Positions 46,962 to 56,038 of a stretch of DNA of 64,000 nucleotides are shown in pieces (the first letter of the stretch is position 1; the number at the start of each line of letters is the position of its first letter). Below the pieces are notes generated by a model. The model had not been told where the DNA came from. It saw only the letters and a list, made by a program, of their open reading frames with translations, and ran no database searches. Source of the stretch: Streptosporangium becharense (GTDB taxonomy: Bacteria > Actinomycetota > Actinomycetes > Streptosporangiales > Streptosporangiaceae); NCBI RefSeq assembly GCF_014204985.1, contig NZ_JACHMP010000001.1, positions 6,820,001 to 6,884,000 on the forward strand. Direction: 5' to 3'. Position numbers and translations under genes: made by a program.

Positions 46962-47831
46962 ATGAATCTGCAGCAGCTCCGCTATGTGGTCGCGACGGCG
47001 GAGCATCGCACCATGACCGACGCGGCCAGGTCGCTCTACATCGCCCAGCCTGCGCTTTCCCGTGCCATCAGGGACCTGGAACGGGAACTCGGGATGACGC
47101 TGTTCGCCCGCTCCGGACGCGGGGTCGTCGTCACCGCGCAGGGACGCCGGGTGGTCAAGCTGGCCAGGGAGGCCCTCGACGCGGTTCGCGAGATCGAGGC
47201 CCTGTCCACGCACGGCCACACCTCCGAGGCGGAGCTCCGCATCGCCTCGACGCCCAGTCTCGAACCGGGGCTGGCCGGACGCCTCCTTCCCGCCTACGCC
47301 GCCGAGCATCCCGGGGTGCGCGTCCACATCGTCCGCTGCGACGGCCGGGACGGTGTGGTCAGCGCCATCAGGGACCATCGGGCCGACCTCGGCCTGACGG
47401 ACCTGCCCGTCCCCGCCGACCTGGTCAGCCATCCGCTGGAGCGGCAGGAGATCGTCCTGATCTCCCCGCCCGGAGTGGACCTGCCCGACCCGGTGCCGAT
47501 GCGGAGACTCAACGGCATGCGCCTGACACTGCCGAGTCCCGACAGCGCCAGGCGCAGGGAGTTCGACGCGCTCTTCGCCAAGCACGGGGTGGCCCCCGTG
47601 GTGGTGAGCCACATCGACGAGCGCGGCAACTGGCTGGGAACGGTCCGTTCGGGCACGGCCTCGATGCTCTGGTACCGGGGGGCGGCCGACCAGGCCGTCC
47701 GGGCCGGGCTCGTGGTCCGCACCCTCGACCCCTCGGTCCGCCGGGTGATCGCCCTCGTGCACGCGCGGCGGCGGCTGCCCGCCTCGGCCCAGGAGTTCCT
47801 GTCCGTGGCCGAAGGTGGGTCGGCCGCGTAA
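46962..47831 (+). CDS. LysR family transcriptional regulator
   Basis: 289 residues. The winged helix starts at MNLQQLRYVVATAEHRTMTD, with LYIAQPALSRAIRDLEREL and LFARSGRGVVVT. The effector domain begins near residue 90 (AELRIASTPSLEPGLAGRLL). TAGCTT at 46949-46954 ends seven bases before the ATG with no ribosome site, so the mRNA is probably leaderless. It lies 96 bp upstream of the DHPS-like gene in the same direction. Its target is unknown. Confidence 0.92.
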   Translation: MNLQQLRYVVATAEHRTMTDAARSLYIAQPALSRAIRDLERELGMTLFARSGRGVVVTAQGRRVVKLAREALDAVREIEALSTHGHTSEAELRIASTPSLEPGLAGRLLPAYAAEHPGVRVHIVRCDGRDGVVSAIRDHRADLGLTDLPVPADLVSHPLERQEIVLISPPGVDLPDPVPMRRLNGMRLTLPSPDSARRREFDALFAKHGVAPVVVSHIDERGNWLGTVRSGTASMLWYRGAADQAVRAGLVVRTLDPSVRRVIALVHARRRLPASAQEFLSVAEGGSAA

Positions 47832-47927
47832 GGACGCCGTGGGTCGTCCGTGTTCTCTCAATTCCCCCAGAGGCGGCGCAGGTGGGAGCGCCGTCCTCTC
47901 CGAAGCCGGGCGATAGGCTCGGTTTCG

Positions 47928-48761
47928 ATGACTATCTTGCGCCTGCGTGGCCGTGAGTTCCGGCCCGGCGAATTCGCGATCATGGCGGTGGTCAACCGCA
48001 CCCCCGACTCCTTCTTCGATCGGGGCAGGACATACGGTTTCCCCGCGGCCCTGGAGGCGGTGGACGCGGCGGTCGCCGCGGGAGCCGACATCGTCGACAT
48101 CGGCGGTGTCAAGGCGGGCCCCGGAGCCGAGGTCGATCCGGCGGAGGAGATCCGCAGGGTGGCCGACCTGGTGGCCGCGGTCAGGCGGCGCCACCCCGAG
48201 CTCGTCATCAGTGTCGACACCTGGCGTGCCGAGGTCGGCGAGGTCGTCGCCCAGGCGGGTGCGGACCTGCTCAACGACACCTGGGGCGGAGTCGACCCCG
48301 AGCTGGCCGGCGTCGCCGCGAAACACGGCATCGGGCTGGTCTGCGCGCATGCCGGCCGCGTCGCCCCGCGCACCCGCCCGCATCGCATCGCCTACGCCGA
48401 CGTGGTCGCCGACGTGGTCGGATACACCGTGGCCCTGGCCGAGCGCGCCGCCGCGGCGGGCGTGCCCAGGGAGTCGATCCTCATCGACCCCGCGCACGAC
48501 TTCGGCAAGAACACCCGGCACTCCCTGGAGATCGGCCGCCGCCTGGACGAACTGGTGGACACCGGCTGGCCGGTGCTCGTCGCGGTCTCCAACAAGGACT
48601 TCGTCGGCGAGACCCTCGGTGGCCTGCCCGTCGACGAACGTCACGCCGGGACCATGGCGACCCTCGCGATCTCCGCGTGGCAGGGGGCGAGGGTCTTCCG
48701 GGTGCACGACGCCGCCTCCGCCCGCACCGCGCTGGCGGTCATCGGTGCGCTGCGCCGCTGA
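47928..48761 (+). CDS. folP2: dihydropteroate synthase paralogue, FolP2 type
   Basis: 277 residues from ATG 47928; TAGGCT at 47914-47919 suggests a leaderless start. It has the DHPS TIM-barrel pattern but with the FolP2 changes: VVNRTPDSF, DIGGVKAGPG where DHPS has GGESTRPG, SNKDFVGE where DHPS has SRKRF, and LIDPAHDFGKNT. The ending FRVHDAAS keeps the Arg-His pair. Mycobacterial FolP2 shares these features and was reported not to make dihydropteroate. No other folate genes (folK, folB, folE) are nearby, so a non-folate role is likely. Confidence 0.88.
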   Translation: MTILRLRGREFRPGEFAIMAVVNRTPDSFFDRGRTYGFPAALEAVDAAVAAGADIVDIGGVKAGPGAEVDPAEEIRRVADLVAAVRRRHPELVISVDTWRAEVGEVVAQAGADLLNDTWGGVDPELAGVAAKHGIGLVCAHAGRVAPRTRPHRIAYADVVADVVGYTVALAERAAAAGVPRESILIDPAHDFGKNTRHSLEIGRRLDELVDTGWPVLVAVSNKDFVGETLGGLPVDERHAGTMATLAISAWQGARVFRVHDAASARTALAVIGALRR

Positions 48762-48775
48762 CCCGGAGACCGGCC

Positions 48776-48804
48776 GGGCCACCCGCGGGGGAAACGGGTG
48801 GCCC
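48776..48804 (+). terminator. terminator of the FolP2 gene
   Basis: Perfect stem GGGCCACCCG/CGGGTGGCCC with loop CGGGGGAAA, 14 bp after the stop codon. The remaining gap to 49036 (232 bp) has no gene I can support. Confidence 0.75.
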
Positions 48805-49036
48805 GGGTCGCGAGGCGGGGGCGCGCCTCGCTCTTCGCAAGGTCCTGCGGCGTGATGCCCGCCGCGTGGCCGGTGGAGATTCAGGCCATGCTCGTGGACC
48901 TTCCGGCTGGAACCGCTCCGGCGCTCCGATGGGCCCCGGACGGTGGCCGGAGTCACCATCGTCGGTCAGCGCGATGCTTACCGCAAGATCCTGACTGGAG
49001 TAAATTTTTCTGTTACAGAGTGGGGGGGCGGTGCGT

Positions 49037-50455
49037 TCACGAATAGATCACCGACAGGAACCGGGTCAGGATCTCCTCCCGCTTGCTCCCCGGAAGGGCG
49101 TCCAGGACCGCGTTGACCACGGCCATCTCCGGCCGGCCCGAACCGCCGAAGTCCACTCCGACGGAGGCCGCCAGCTCGGCGAAGGCGGCGTCGTCCAGCG
49201 CGTCCAGATCCAGGCCGGCCACCAGTTCCACCAGCCCCTCGGGCAGTCGCGCCGGCCCCCGCTCACGCGCGGCCCGCGCCGACTCCTCGATCACCGCCAG
49301 CATCGCCTCGACCCCCCGCAGGGTGACCCCCGTCACCGTGACGTGGATGTTGGCCGGGATGCCCGCGTAGGAGAGCTGCGGCTGCAGGAACCAGCCGCGC
49401 TTCCTGGCCTCGTCCGACAGCACGAAGACGTCGAGCTCGTCCGAGCCGAAGGCGACCAGCGCCGACTCGGGATCCCCGAGCACCCGCAGGCCCTCGATCG
49501 CCCCGATCCCCTCCCGGAGTCTGCGGGAGGCCGCCAGGGTGGCGCGGCCGAGCTCCAGGTAACCCTCCCGGCCCAGGGCCTGAAGGGTGGCCCACGCGCC
49601 GCCCAGCGGCCCGGCGGACTTCGAGCTCTGCACGGTGGCGTTGATCACCGTGTAGCCCGGCCAGGACGCCGACGCGAAGTAGGCCCCGCGCCGCAGCGCC
49701 GGGTCGGCGAACAGCACCACCGACGCACCCTTGGGCGAGTAGCCGAACTTGTGCAGGTCGCACGAGAGGGAGGTCACCCCGGGCACCGACAGGTCGAACG
49801 GCGGGACCGCCGCTCCGGCCTCACGCAGCCACGGCAGGAGCCACCCGCCCACGCACGCGTCCACGTGGCACGGCACCCCGCGCGCGGCGGCGATCCCGGC
49901 GATCTCGGCGACCGGATCGACCACGCCCTGGGGGTACGACGGGGCCGAGGCGACCACCAGCACGGTCTCCCCGGTGATCGCGGCCTCGACCGCCTGCGGT
50001 GAGGCCCGGAACGTCACCGGGTCCACCGCGACCGGGTCCACCTCGACCCCGAGATAGTGCGCGGCCTTGTGGAAGGCCGGGTGCGCGGTGACCGGGACCG
50101 CCATCCGGGGCCGCCCCGGCACCCGCCGGGTGTCCCGCGCCGCCTTCACGGCCAGCATGATCGACTCGGTGCCGCCGCTGGTGAAGATGCCGTGGCCGCC
50201 GCCCAGCAGCTCGGCGACCGCGCCGACGACCTGCTTCTCCATCTCCACGACACTGGGGAAGGCCGTCGGGTCGAGGGTGTTGACCTCCAGCATCTCGAAG
50301 TACGCCGCCGCGGCGGCCTCGTGGACCTCCGGCCGCCCGGTGTCGTAGACGTACGCGGTCACCTTGCCCCCGCGCACCGGCAGGTCGTCCCGCCGCAACC
50401 GGGCGATCTCGGCCAGCAGTTCCTCGGCGCTGCGGCCCTTGTCGGGCAGGCTCAT
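49037..50455 (-). CDS. PLP-dependent decarboxylase, sphingosine-phosphate-lyase-like group
   Basis: 472 residues. The fold is the group II decarboxylase/S1P-lyase type: GIFTSGGTESIMLAVKAARD for PLP phosphate binding, VPCHVDACVGGW with Asp199 on the pyridine nitrogen, and the Schiff-base lysine Lys236 in SCDLHKFGYSPKG. The early stretch YVYDTGRPEVHEAAAAAY is typical of the lyase-like subgroup. Known relatives decarboxylate aspartate, glutamate or tyrosine or cleave phospho-sphingoid bases; the substrate is not decidable here. It is monocistronic, next to a TetR gene. Confidence 0.88.
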   Translation of the reverse strand: MSLPDKGRSAEELLAEIARLRRDDLPVRGGKVTAYVYDTGRPEVHEAAAAAYFEMLEVNTLDPTAFPSVVEMEKQVVGAVAELLGGGHGIFTSGGTESIMLAVKAARDTRRVPGRPRMAVPVTAHPAFHKAAHYLGVEVDPVAVDPVTFRASPQAVEAAITGETVLVVASAPSYPQGVVDPVAEIAGIAAARGVPCHVDACVGGWLLPWLREAGAAVPPFDLSVPGVTSLSCDLHKFGYSPKGASVVLFADPALRRGAYFASASWPGYTVINATVQSSKSAGPLGGAWATLQALGREGYLELGRATLAASRRLREGIGAIEGLRVLGDPESALVAFGSDELDVFVLSDEARKRGWFLQPQLSYAGIPANIHVTVTGVTLRGVEAMLAVIEESARAARERGPARLPEGLVELVAGLDLDALDDAAFAELAASVGVDFGGSGRPEMAVVNAVLDALPGSKREEILTRFLSVIYS

Positions 50456-50571
50456 CGGTCTCCTCGGGGGGTACGGCTCGTGGGGAGCCGGGAAGGCGTG
50501 TCCCGGTGACCACCGGGGCTGCCAGGATCACACAGATCACCCCGGCCCGGCGGGACGGCGCCGGCGCGAGG

Positions 50572-51213
50572 TCAGGAAGGAGGCGGACCGGGCAGGCCCG
50601 CGGCGCGGTGGAGCGTCCGGTGCAGCCAGCCGCGGAACCGCCGCAGCATCTCGGGGTCGTCGGCGCCGTGGCGCCTGTCGTCCGCGCCGAGCACCCCGCC
50701 GAGCATGAAGCCGTGCACGCACCAGATCATCGCCGCGAACAGCAGGTCCAGGTCCGCGTCTGGGGCGATGTGCCCGGCGGACACCGCGGGTCCGACGGCG
50801 TCGCCGCCCATTTCGAGCAGCGGCCGGACGTAGTCGCGTTCCACGGAGGTGAGGTCGCTGGCGTCGGAGAGCCACCGGTGCAGCCAGAGCGCGGGCACCT
50901 CGGGCCAGGCGAGGCAGAAGTCGATGTAGTGGTCGACGATCCGGTGCACCATCAGCGCCGTCTGCTCCGGAGTCGCCGCGGACCCTCCCCGCAGTGCCGC
51001 CTCCAGCGACGCCCGCTCCGCCAGGTAGGCGCGTTCCATCACCGCCAGGTACAGCTCCCGCCGGCTGCCGAACTCCTCCCGCAGGGCGTCGGCGCTCAGC
51101 CCGGTCGCCTCGACGATCTGACTGGTGGTCGTCGCGTCGTACCCCAGCGCGGCGAACAGCCGGGTCGCGACCCGGAGTATCGTCTCGCGCCGGTCGCCGT
51201 CGCCGGAAGTCAT
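50572..51213 (-). CDS. TetR family transcriptional regulator
   Basis: 213 residues from ATG 51213. The helix-turn-helix (ETILRVATRLFAALGYDATTTSQIVEATGLSADALREEFGSRREL) is followed by a helical ligand domain rich in Trp, Leu and Ala (HYIDFCLAWPEVPALWLHRWLSD). It lies downstream of, and unlinked to, the histidine kinase gene on the same strand and upstream of the PLP decarboxylase gene. Target and ligand unknown. Confidence 0.9.
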   Translation of the reverse strand: MTSGDGDRRETILRVATRLFAALGYDATTTSQIVEATGLSADALREEFGSRRELYLAVMERAYLAERASLEAALRGGSAATPEQTALMVHRIVDHYIDFCLAWPEVPALWLHRWLSDASDLTSVERDYVRPLLEMGGDAVGPAVSAGHIAPDADLDLLFAAMIWCVHGFMLGGVLGADDRRHGADDPEMLRRFRGWLHRTLHRAAGLPGPPPS

Positions 51214-51272
51214 GACTGCGACGTTAGGGGGGGCCGGAGTGCCCGGCCAAGCACCTGATTGACAAAGAGCGG

Positions 51273-52769
51273 TCAAGATAGCGGAAGCCGTACGACCGCC
51301 CGCAGGCCGGGGGAGGCGTCCTCCAGGTGCACCGCACCCCCGTGGGCGTGGACCGTCTCGCGCACGATCGCCAGGCCCAGCCCGGCGCCGCCCTCGTCGC
51401 GGCTGCGGGCGCTGTCCAGCCGGGTGAAGCGGTCGAACACCCGCTCCCGGTCGGGCTCCGGGATGCCGGGCCCGTCGTCGGTGACGGTCAGCACCGCGTC
51501 GGCCCCCTCGGCCCGCAGTTCGACGGCCACCGGCGCCGAGGCGTACCGCAGCGCGTTGTCGACCAGGTTGACCAGCACCCGCCCCAGAGCCAGCGCGTCC
51601 CCGGTGACCGTGATCGCCTCCCCGCCGGGACCGGCGGTGAGGTCGACGGTGACGGCCTCGCCGTACCGTTCCACGCTCTGCGGCACGAGCCGGTCCAGCT
51701 CCACGGGCTCCCGCCGGGCCAGCGCGCCGCCTCGCTCGTCCAGCCGGGCCAGCGCCAGCAGGTCCTCCGCCAGGCGGGACAGGCGCATGGTGTCCTCCAG
51801 CACGCCTTCGGCGGTCTCCCTCCATTCCTGCCCCTCGGGGTGCCCCAGCGCCACCTCCAGTTGGAGCCGGATGCTCGCCAGCGGGCTGCGCAGCTCGTGC
51901 GCCGCGTCGGAGACCAGGGCCCGCTGCCGGTTGTCGGCCTTCTCCAGGCGGGCCAGCATGTCGTTGAGCGTGGTGGCCAGGCTGTGCACCTCGTCGCGCG
52001 CCTCGGGGACCGGCAGGCGGCGGGAGCGGGCGGTGTCGGTGATCTCGTCGGCCCCCCGGCGCAGCGCGGCGATCGGCCGCAGGGTCCTACCGATGATCAG
52101 CCAGCTGGCCCCGGCGAGCAGCACCAGCAGCAGCGGTGTGCCGACGAGCAGCACGTGACCGGCCGTGGCGATGCTGGTCTGCACCTCGCTGAAGGAGCGC
52201 GCGGCGATCACCGCCCGCCCCCCGTCGGCGCTGAGCACCCGGACGCGCAGCACGTGCGGGATGCCGTACGGCCTGCCGTCCACGAAACGCGCCTCGCCCC
52301 TGCGGATCGCGGTGGCCCGCTGCCGCGCGTCCAGCAGCGGCACCAGCCTGTCGGTGCCGGCGGTGGCGTGGGTGATCCGCCCCGTGGCGTCGACCACCTG
52401 CAGCAGGACACCGTCGGGGGAGCTCAGCTCGTCCGGCAGCCGGCCGGCGTCGGCGAGGGAGACCGTGCTCCTGGCCCGCTGGCGGATCGAGTCGTCGATC
52501 GTGGTCAGCAACGCCCTGCCGAGCACGCCGATCATCGCGTACGAGGAGACCGCCAGCGCCACCGCGAGCACCGCCGAGGCCGCCGCGGTCAACCGGAAAC
52601 GCAGGCTCTTGCGCCGCCACCAGCCGATCGTGCGCCGCCTTCCCTGCGGAGCCGGGGGCGGGGGCGGGGACGAGCCGGGTGTCCGGTCCGGCGGTTTCCG
52701 GCCCGGGGACGAGCCGGGTGCCGGCTCCCGCCGCGGGGGCGTCCGGTCCCGCACCGGGTCAGCCGCCAT
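51273..52769 (-). CDS. two-component sensor histidine kinase
   Basis: 498 residues. A Pro-rich cytoplasmic start (1-50) precedes TM1 (about 60-82), an extracytoplasmic sensor loop (about 90-200), TM2 (about 203-227), HAMP, and HisKA with H291 in SDAAHELRSPLAS. The ATPase has NLVDNALRYA, DDGPGIPEPDRERVFDRF and GLGLAIV. It phosphorylates the response regulator encoded just upstream (overlap 11 bp). It sits divergent from the LolA-like and ABC genes, which are the likely targets, so it may sense envelope conditions or antibiotics. Confidence 0.93.
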   Translation of the reverse strand: MAADPVRDRTPPRREPAPGSSPGRKPPDRTPGSSPPPPPAPQGRRRTIGWWRRKSLRFRLTAAASAVLAVALAVSSYAMIGVLGRALLTTIDDSIRQRARSTVSLADAGRLPDELSSPDGVLLQVVDATGRITHATAGTDRLVPLLDARQRATAIRRGEARFVDGRPYGIPHVLRVRVLSADGGRAVIAARSFSEVQTSIATAGHVLLVGTPLLLVLLAGASWLIIGRTLRPIAALRRGADEITDTARSRRLPVPEARDEVHSLATTLNDMLARLEKADNRQRALVSDAAHELRSPLASIRLQLEVALGHPEGQEWRETAEGVLEDTMRLSRLAEDLLALARLDERGGALARREPVELDRLVPQSVERYGEAVTVDLTAGPGGEAITVTGDALALGRVLVNLVDNALRYASAPVAVELRAEGADAVLTVTDDGPGIPEPDRERVFDRFTRLDSARSRDEGGAGLGLAIVRETVHAHGGAVHLEDASPGLRAVVRLPLS

Positions 52770-53433
52770 CGCCGGCCAGCCGGTAGCCCGCTCCCCGCAC
52801 CGTCTGCAGCGCGTTCCGGGAGAACGGCACGTCGATCTTGCGGCGCAGGTAGCCGACGTACACCTCGACCACGTTGGGGTCGGTGTCGAAGGTGTCCCAG
52901 ACGTGCTCCAGGATCTCCGACTTGGAGACCACCTCGTCGGGGTGGCGGAGCAGGTACTCCAGCAGGGAGAACTCCCTCGGGGTCAGCTCCACCGGCGTCT
53001 GGCCCCTGCTCACCCGCCGCCGCGCCGGGTCGAGCGCCAGGTCTCCGGCCCGCAGCACGGCCGGTCGCCGGTTCGCGCCGCGCCGCAGCAGCGCCCGCAG
53101 TCTGGCCACCAGCACGACGTAGGAGAACGGTTTGGTCAGGTAGTCGTCCGCACCCAGGTCGAGCCCGTCGGCCATGTCGTACTCGCCGTCCTTGGCCGAC
53201 AGCATCAGGATCGGCACCCAGTTCTCCTCGGCGCGCAACTGCTTGCACACGTTGTAGCCGGAGATCCTGGGCAGCATGATGTCCAGGACCACCACGTCGT
53301 ACTCACCGTGGCGGGCCTGGTGCAGGCCGTCCTCCCCGTCGTGCGCGAGGTCGACGGCGAACCCCTCGGCCTGCAACCCGCGCTGGAGGGCCGCGGCCAT
53401 CCGCCGTTCGTCCTCCACGACGAGAACTCGCAT
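52759..53433 (-). CDS. OmpR/PhoB-type response regulator
   Basis: 224 residues from ATG 53433. Receiver: acidic E7-D8-E9, phosphorylated Asp51 in VVLDIMLP, Ser79 and Lys101 in DDYLTKPF. The winged-helix output domain follows (VELTPREFSLLEYLLRHPDEVVSKSEILEHVWD, VGYLRRKID, TVRGAGYRL). It partners the kinase encoded next. The divergent LolA-like gene starts at 53602, so the 168-bp region between is the likely shared promoter. Confidence 0.94.
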   Translation of the reverse strand: MRVLVVEDERRMAAALQRGLQAEGFAVDLAHDGEDGLHQARHGEYDVVVLDIMLPRISGYNVCKQLRAEENWVPILMLSAKDGEYDMADGLDLGADDYLTKPFSYVVLVARLRALLRRGANRRPAVLRAGDLALDPARRRVSRGQTPVELTPREFSLLEYLLRHPDEVVSKSEILEHVWDTFDTDPNVVEVYVGYLRRKIDVPFSRNALQTVRGAGYRLAGDGG

Positions 53434-53601
53434 CCCCACCCCTTCCCCGTCGGCGATCTCGTTCCCGGCATTCTCGACCGGCCGGCCTGAGAGCCGGCTG
53501 AGAACCCTGTGAGCCCTCTCAGTCTGTCTCAGCTTCGGCACAGGAACGGTCACGCAGTCTGACGGTCGACAGTGATCGACGACATACCGTGGAGCAGTGA
53601 G

Positions 53602-54843
53602 ATGTCACAGGAGAAGAGACGGGGCCGCATGGTGAGGTGGGCCGTGCCGGTCGCCGCGTTCGCGGTGGTCGCCGGGGCGGTCGGCGCGGGGCCGGTCATC
53701 GCCGCCGTCCAGGGGGACCCCGCGCTGCCGGAGCGCACCGCCGAGCAGTTGCTGGCCGACGCCGCCCGCGCCGCCCAGTCCGGGGTGAGGCCCATGTCGG
53801 GCACGGTCATGCAGACCGCATCCCTGGGCCTGCCGGGGCTTCCGGAGCTGCCGGGCGGCACGGGCGGCGCCTCGCCCGCCACGCTCCTGGCGGGCTCCCA
53901 CGAGCTCAAGGTCTGGTACGGCGGGCAGGGCAGGATCCGCCTGGCGCTGCCCGGCCGGATGAGCGAGACCGACCTGATCGTCAACGGCGACCAGGTGTGG
54001 CTGTGGGAGAGCGGGGCCAACACGGCCACCCGGGTCAAGGTCGACGCGGGCGCCCACGCCGACGCCCACCCCGGGAGCCGCGGCGGGCCCGGACCCGAGG
54101 AGACCCTGCCGGCGACCACGCCGCAGCAACTGGCGCGGAAGGTGCTCCAGGCGGCCGAGGCCGACACCGTGGTCGGCGTGACCAACGCCGAGCGGGTCGC
54201 CGACCGCCCGGCATACCAGCTCACCCTCGCACCCAAGGACGCGTCGTCGCTGGTCAAGGAGGTCAGGCTGGCCCTCGACGGCGAGACCCTCGTCCCGCTG
54301 CGGGTCCAGGTCTACGCCAGGAGCGCGACCGAGCCCGCCTTCGAGGTCGGCTTCACCTCCGTCACGTTCTCCCCGCCCGCCGCCGGCAACTTCGCCTTCA
54401 CCCCGCCCGCGGGCGCCAAGGTGGAGGAGAAGCCGCTCGCCGGTTTCTTCGAGGAGCGCGGGATCGGCCACGGTGACGGCGCGGGCCCCGGGCCGGCCGG
54501 GGCGGGACGGCCCGGGGACGGGGTCGAGGACGGAGATCTCAGGGACGGGTCCCGCAAGGGCGGCGTCAAGACCGTCGGCGACGGCTGGACCACGGTCGCG
54601 GTGCTCCCCGTCTCCGGACAGGACCTCAAGGGCGGTGCCCCGGAGAACGGCCGGCCGGCCGGCGAGGACGCCGGTGCGCTCGTCGAGAGCGTCCTGAAGT
54701 CCGCCAGGCAGGTCAGCGGCCCCTGGGGCAGCGGCAGGGTCATCCAGACCAAGCTGGTGTCGGCGTTGCTGACCGACGACGGCCGCCTGCTGGTCGGCGC
54801 GGTCACCCCGGAGAAGCTGACCGAGGCCGCCGGTCAGAAGTGA
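53602..54843 (+). CDS. secreted LolA-like (LppX/RseB-fold) protein
   Basis: 413 residues; ATG 53602 is chosen with GGAG seven bases upstream. An N-terminal signal or membrane anchor (about residues 12-35, RWAVPVAAFAVVAGAVGAG) precedes a LolA-type half-barrel: SGTVMQTASLGLPGLP, ELKVWYGGQGRIRLALPG, DLIVNGDQVWLWESGANTATRV, and the PAYQLTLAPKDASSLVKEVRLALD strand. A Gly-rich loop and a second beta segment follow. LolA folds carry lipids or lipoproteins; monoderms use them for envelope lipids or sensing. It is followed by an ABC ATPase and permease and is divergent from the two-component genes. Confidence 0.82.
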   Translation: MSQEKRRGRMVRWAVPVAAFAVVAGAVGAGPVIAAVQGDPALPERTAEQLLADAARAAQSGVRPMSGTVMQTASLGLPGLPELPGGTGGASPATLLAGSHELKVWYGGQGRIRLALPGRMSETDLIVNGDQVWLWESGANTATRVKVDAGAHADAHPGSRGGPGPEETLPATTPQQLARKVLQAAEADTVVGVTNAERVADRPAYQLTLAPKDASSLVKEVRLALDGETLVPLRVQVYARSATEPAFEVGFTSVTFSPPAAGNFAFTPPAGAKVEEKPLAGFFEERGIGHGDGAGPGPAGAGRPGDGVEDGDLRDGSRKGGVKTVGDGWTTVAVLPVSGQDLKGGAPENGRPAGEDAGALVESVLKSARQVSGPWGSGRVIQTKLVSALLTDDGRLLVGAVTPEKLTEAAGQK

Positions 54844-55060
54844 GCCGGACGCCGGGAGGGCCCGCGACGGTGCCCTCCCGGCCCTCCCGGACCGCCCCGC
54901 CTTCCCGCCCGCGCGGGCCCGCCCCCGGGGCCGGGACACCCCGCCCGGGGACGGAGGCGTCGATGAACATGATGAGCCGACGAGCAGTGGGAGAGACGTG
55001 CCGATCGCCCAGAACACCAGGACCGGTGAGGTCCCGGACGACGGACCGGGAGGGGGAGCC

Positions 55061-56038
55061 GTGCTGACCGCCGAGAGACCGATGACAGGCAGGACCGGCG
55101 CCGATGAGGACCTCTCGATCGTCACCGACGGCCTGACCAAACGATTCGCGGGCGGCCAGGTGGCCGTGGACGCCCTCGACCTGGCCGTGCCCGCCGGAGC
55201 CGTCTTCGGCTTCCTCGGCCCCAACGGCTCAGGCAAGACCACGACCATACGCATGCTGCTCGGCCTGGTCACGCCCACCTCGGGCACCTGCCGGGTGCTC
55301 GGCACGCCGATGCCCGGCGGGGCCGGCACCGTGCTGTCGAAGGTGGGAGCCCTGGTCGAGGGGCCCGCCTTCTACCCCTACCTGTCGGGTGAGGCGAACC
55401 TGCGCCGCTATGACGCGGCCGACCGGTCGGCTGACCCGCGCACCGCCTCGGCCAGGATCGGGCTCGCCCTGGAACGGGTGGGGCTGTCCGCTGCGGCCCG
55501 CAAGCGCTACCGGGCGTACTCACTGGGCATGCGCCAGCGGCTGGCCATCGCCGCGGCGCTGCTCGTCCCGAGGCAACTGCTGATCCTCGACGAGCCGACC
55601 AACGGCCTGGATCCGCAGGGCACCCGCGAGGTGCGGGCCCTGGTCAAGGAGATCGCCGCCGACGGGACGACCGTGTTCGTCTCCTCCCACCTGCTGGCCG
55701 AGGTGGAGCAGATGTGCTCACACGTCGCCGTCATGCGGGCCGGCCTGCTGGTCGCCCAGGGGCCCATCGCCGACCTCCGGGCCGCGGAGGCGGTCAGGAT
55801 CCGGGTGGAGACCCCCGACACCGCCGAGGCCGTGGCGGTGCTCGCCGGCCTCGGCCTGCCGGAGATCCGCGTCGGTGACGGCGAGGTCGGCGCGGGCCTG
55901 GCCACCGAGGCCCCGGAAAGGATCTGCGCCGCCCTGGTCACCGGAGGCGTCGCCGTCCGCGGCCTGGCGGTGCAGCGGCCGAGCCTCGAGGACGTGTTCG
56001 TCGGGTTGACCGGGGAGGGCTTCGATGTCGACGGTTAG
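55061..56038 (+). CDS. ABC transporter ATP-binding protein
   Basis: 325 residues from GTG 55061, which has the strongest ribosome site (GGGAGGGGGAG); GTG 54998 and ATG 55082 are in frame. Walker A GPNGSGKTTTIRML, a YLSGEANLRRY stretch, degenerate signature SLGMRQRLAIA, Walker B LLILDEPTNGLD and H-loop VSSHLLAEVEQM are present. This is the BcrA/CcmA-like export group, often for peptides, lantibiotics or lipids. The C-terminal 90 residues are the usual extension. It follows the LolA-like gene and overlaps the permease gene by 14 bp. Confidence 0.92.
   Translation: MLTAERPMTGRTGADEDLSIVTDGLTKRFAGGQVAVDALDLAVPAGAVFGFLGPNGSGKTTTIRMLLGLVTPTSGTCRVLGTPMPGGAGTVLSKVGALVEGPAFYPYLSGEANLRRYDAADRSADPRTASARIGLALERVGLSAAARKRYRAYSLGMRQRLAIAAALLVPRQLLILDEPTNGLDPQGTREVRALVKEIAADGTTVFVSSHLLAEVEQMCSHVAVMRAGLLVAQGPIADLRAAEAVRIRVETPDTAEAVAVLAGLGLPEIRVGDGEVGAGLATEAPERICAALVTGGVAVRGLAVQRPSLEDVFVGLTGEGFDVDG

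Noticed and set aside
48805-49036. Short frame in the gap after folP2
   Set aside because: No frame has both a start with ribosome site and a recognisable or balanced composition; reading continues only by running into the antisense of the PLP enzyme gene.
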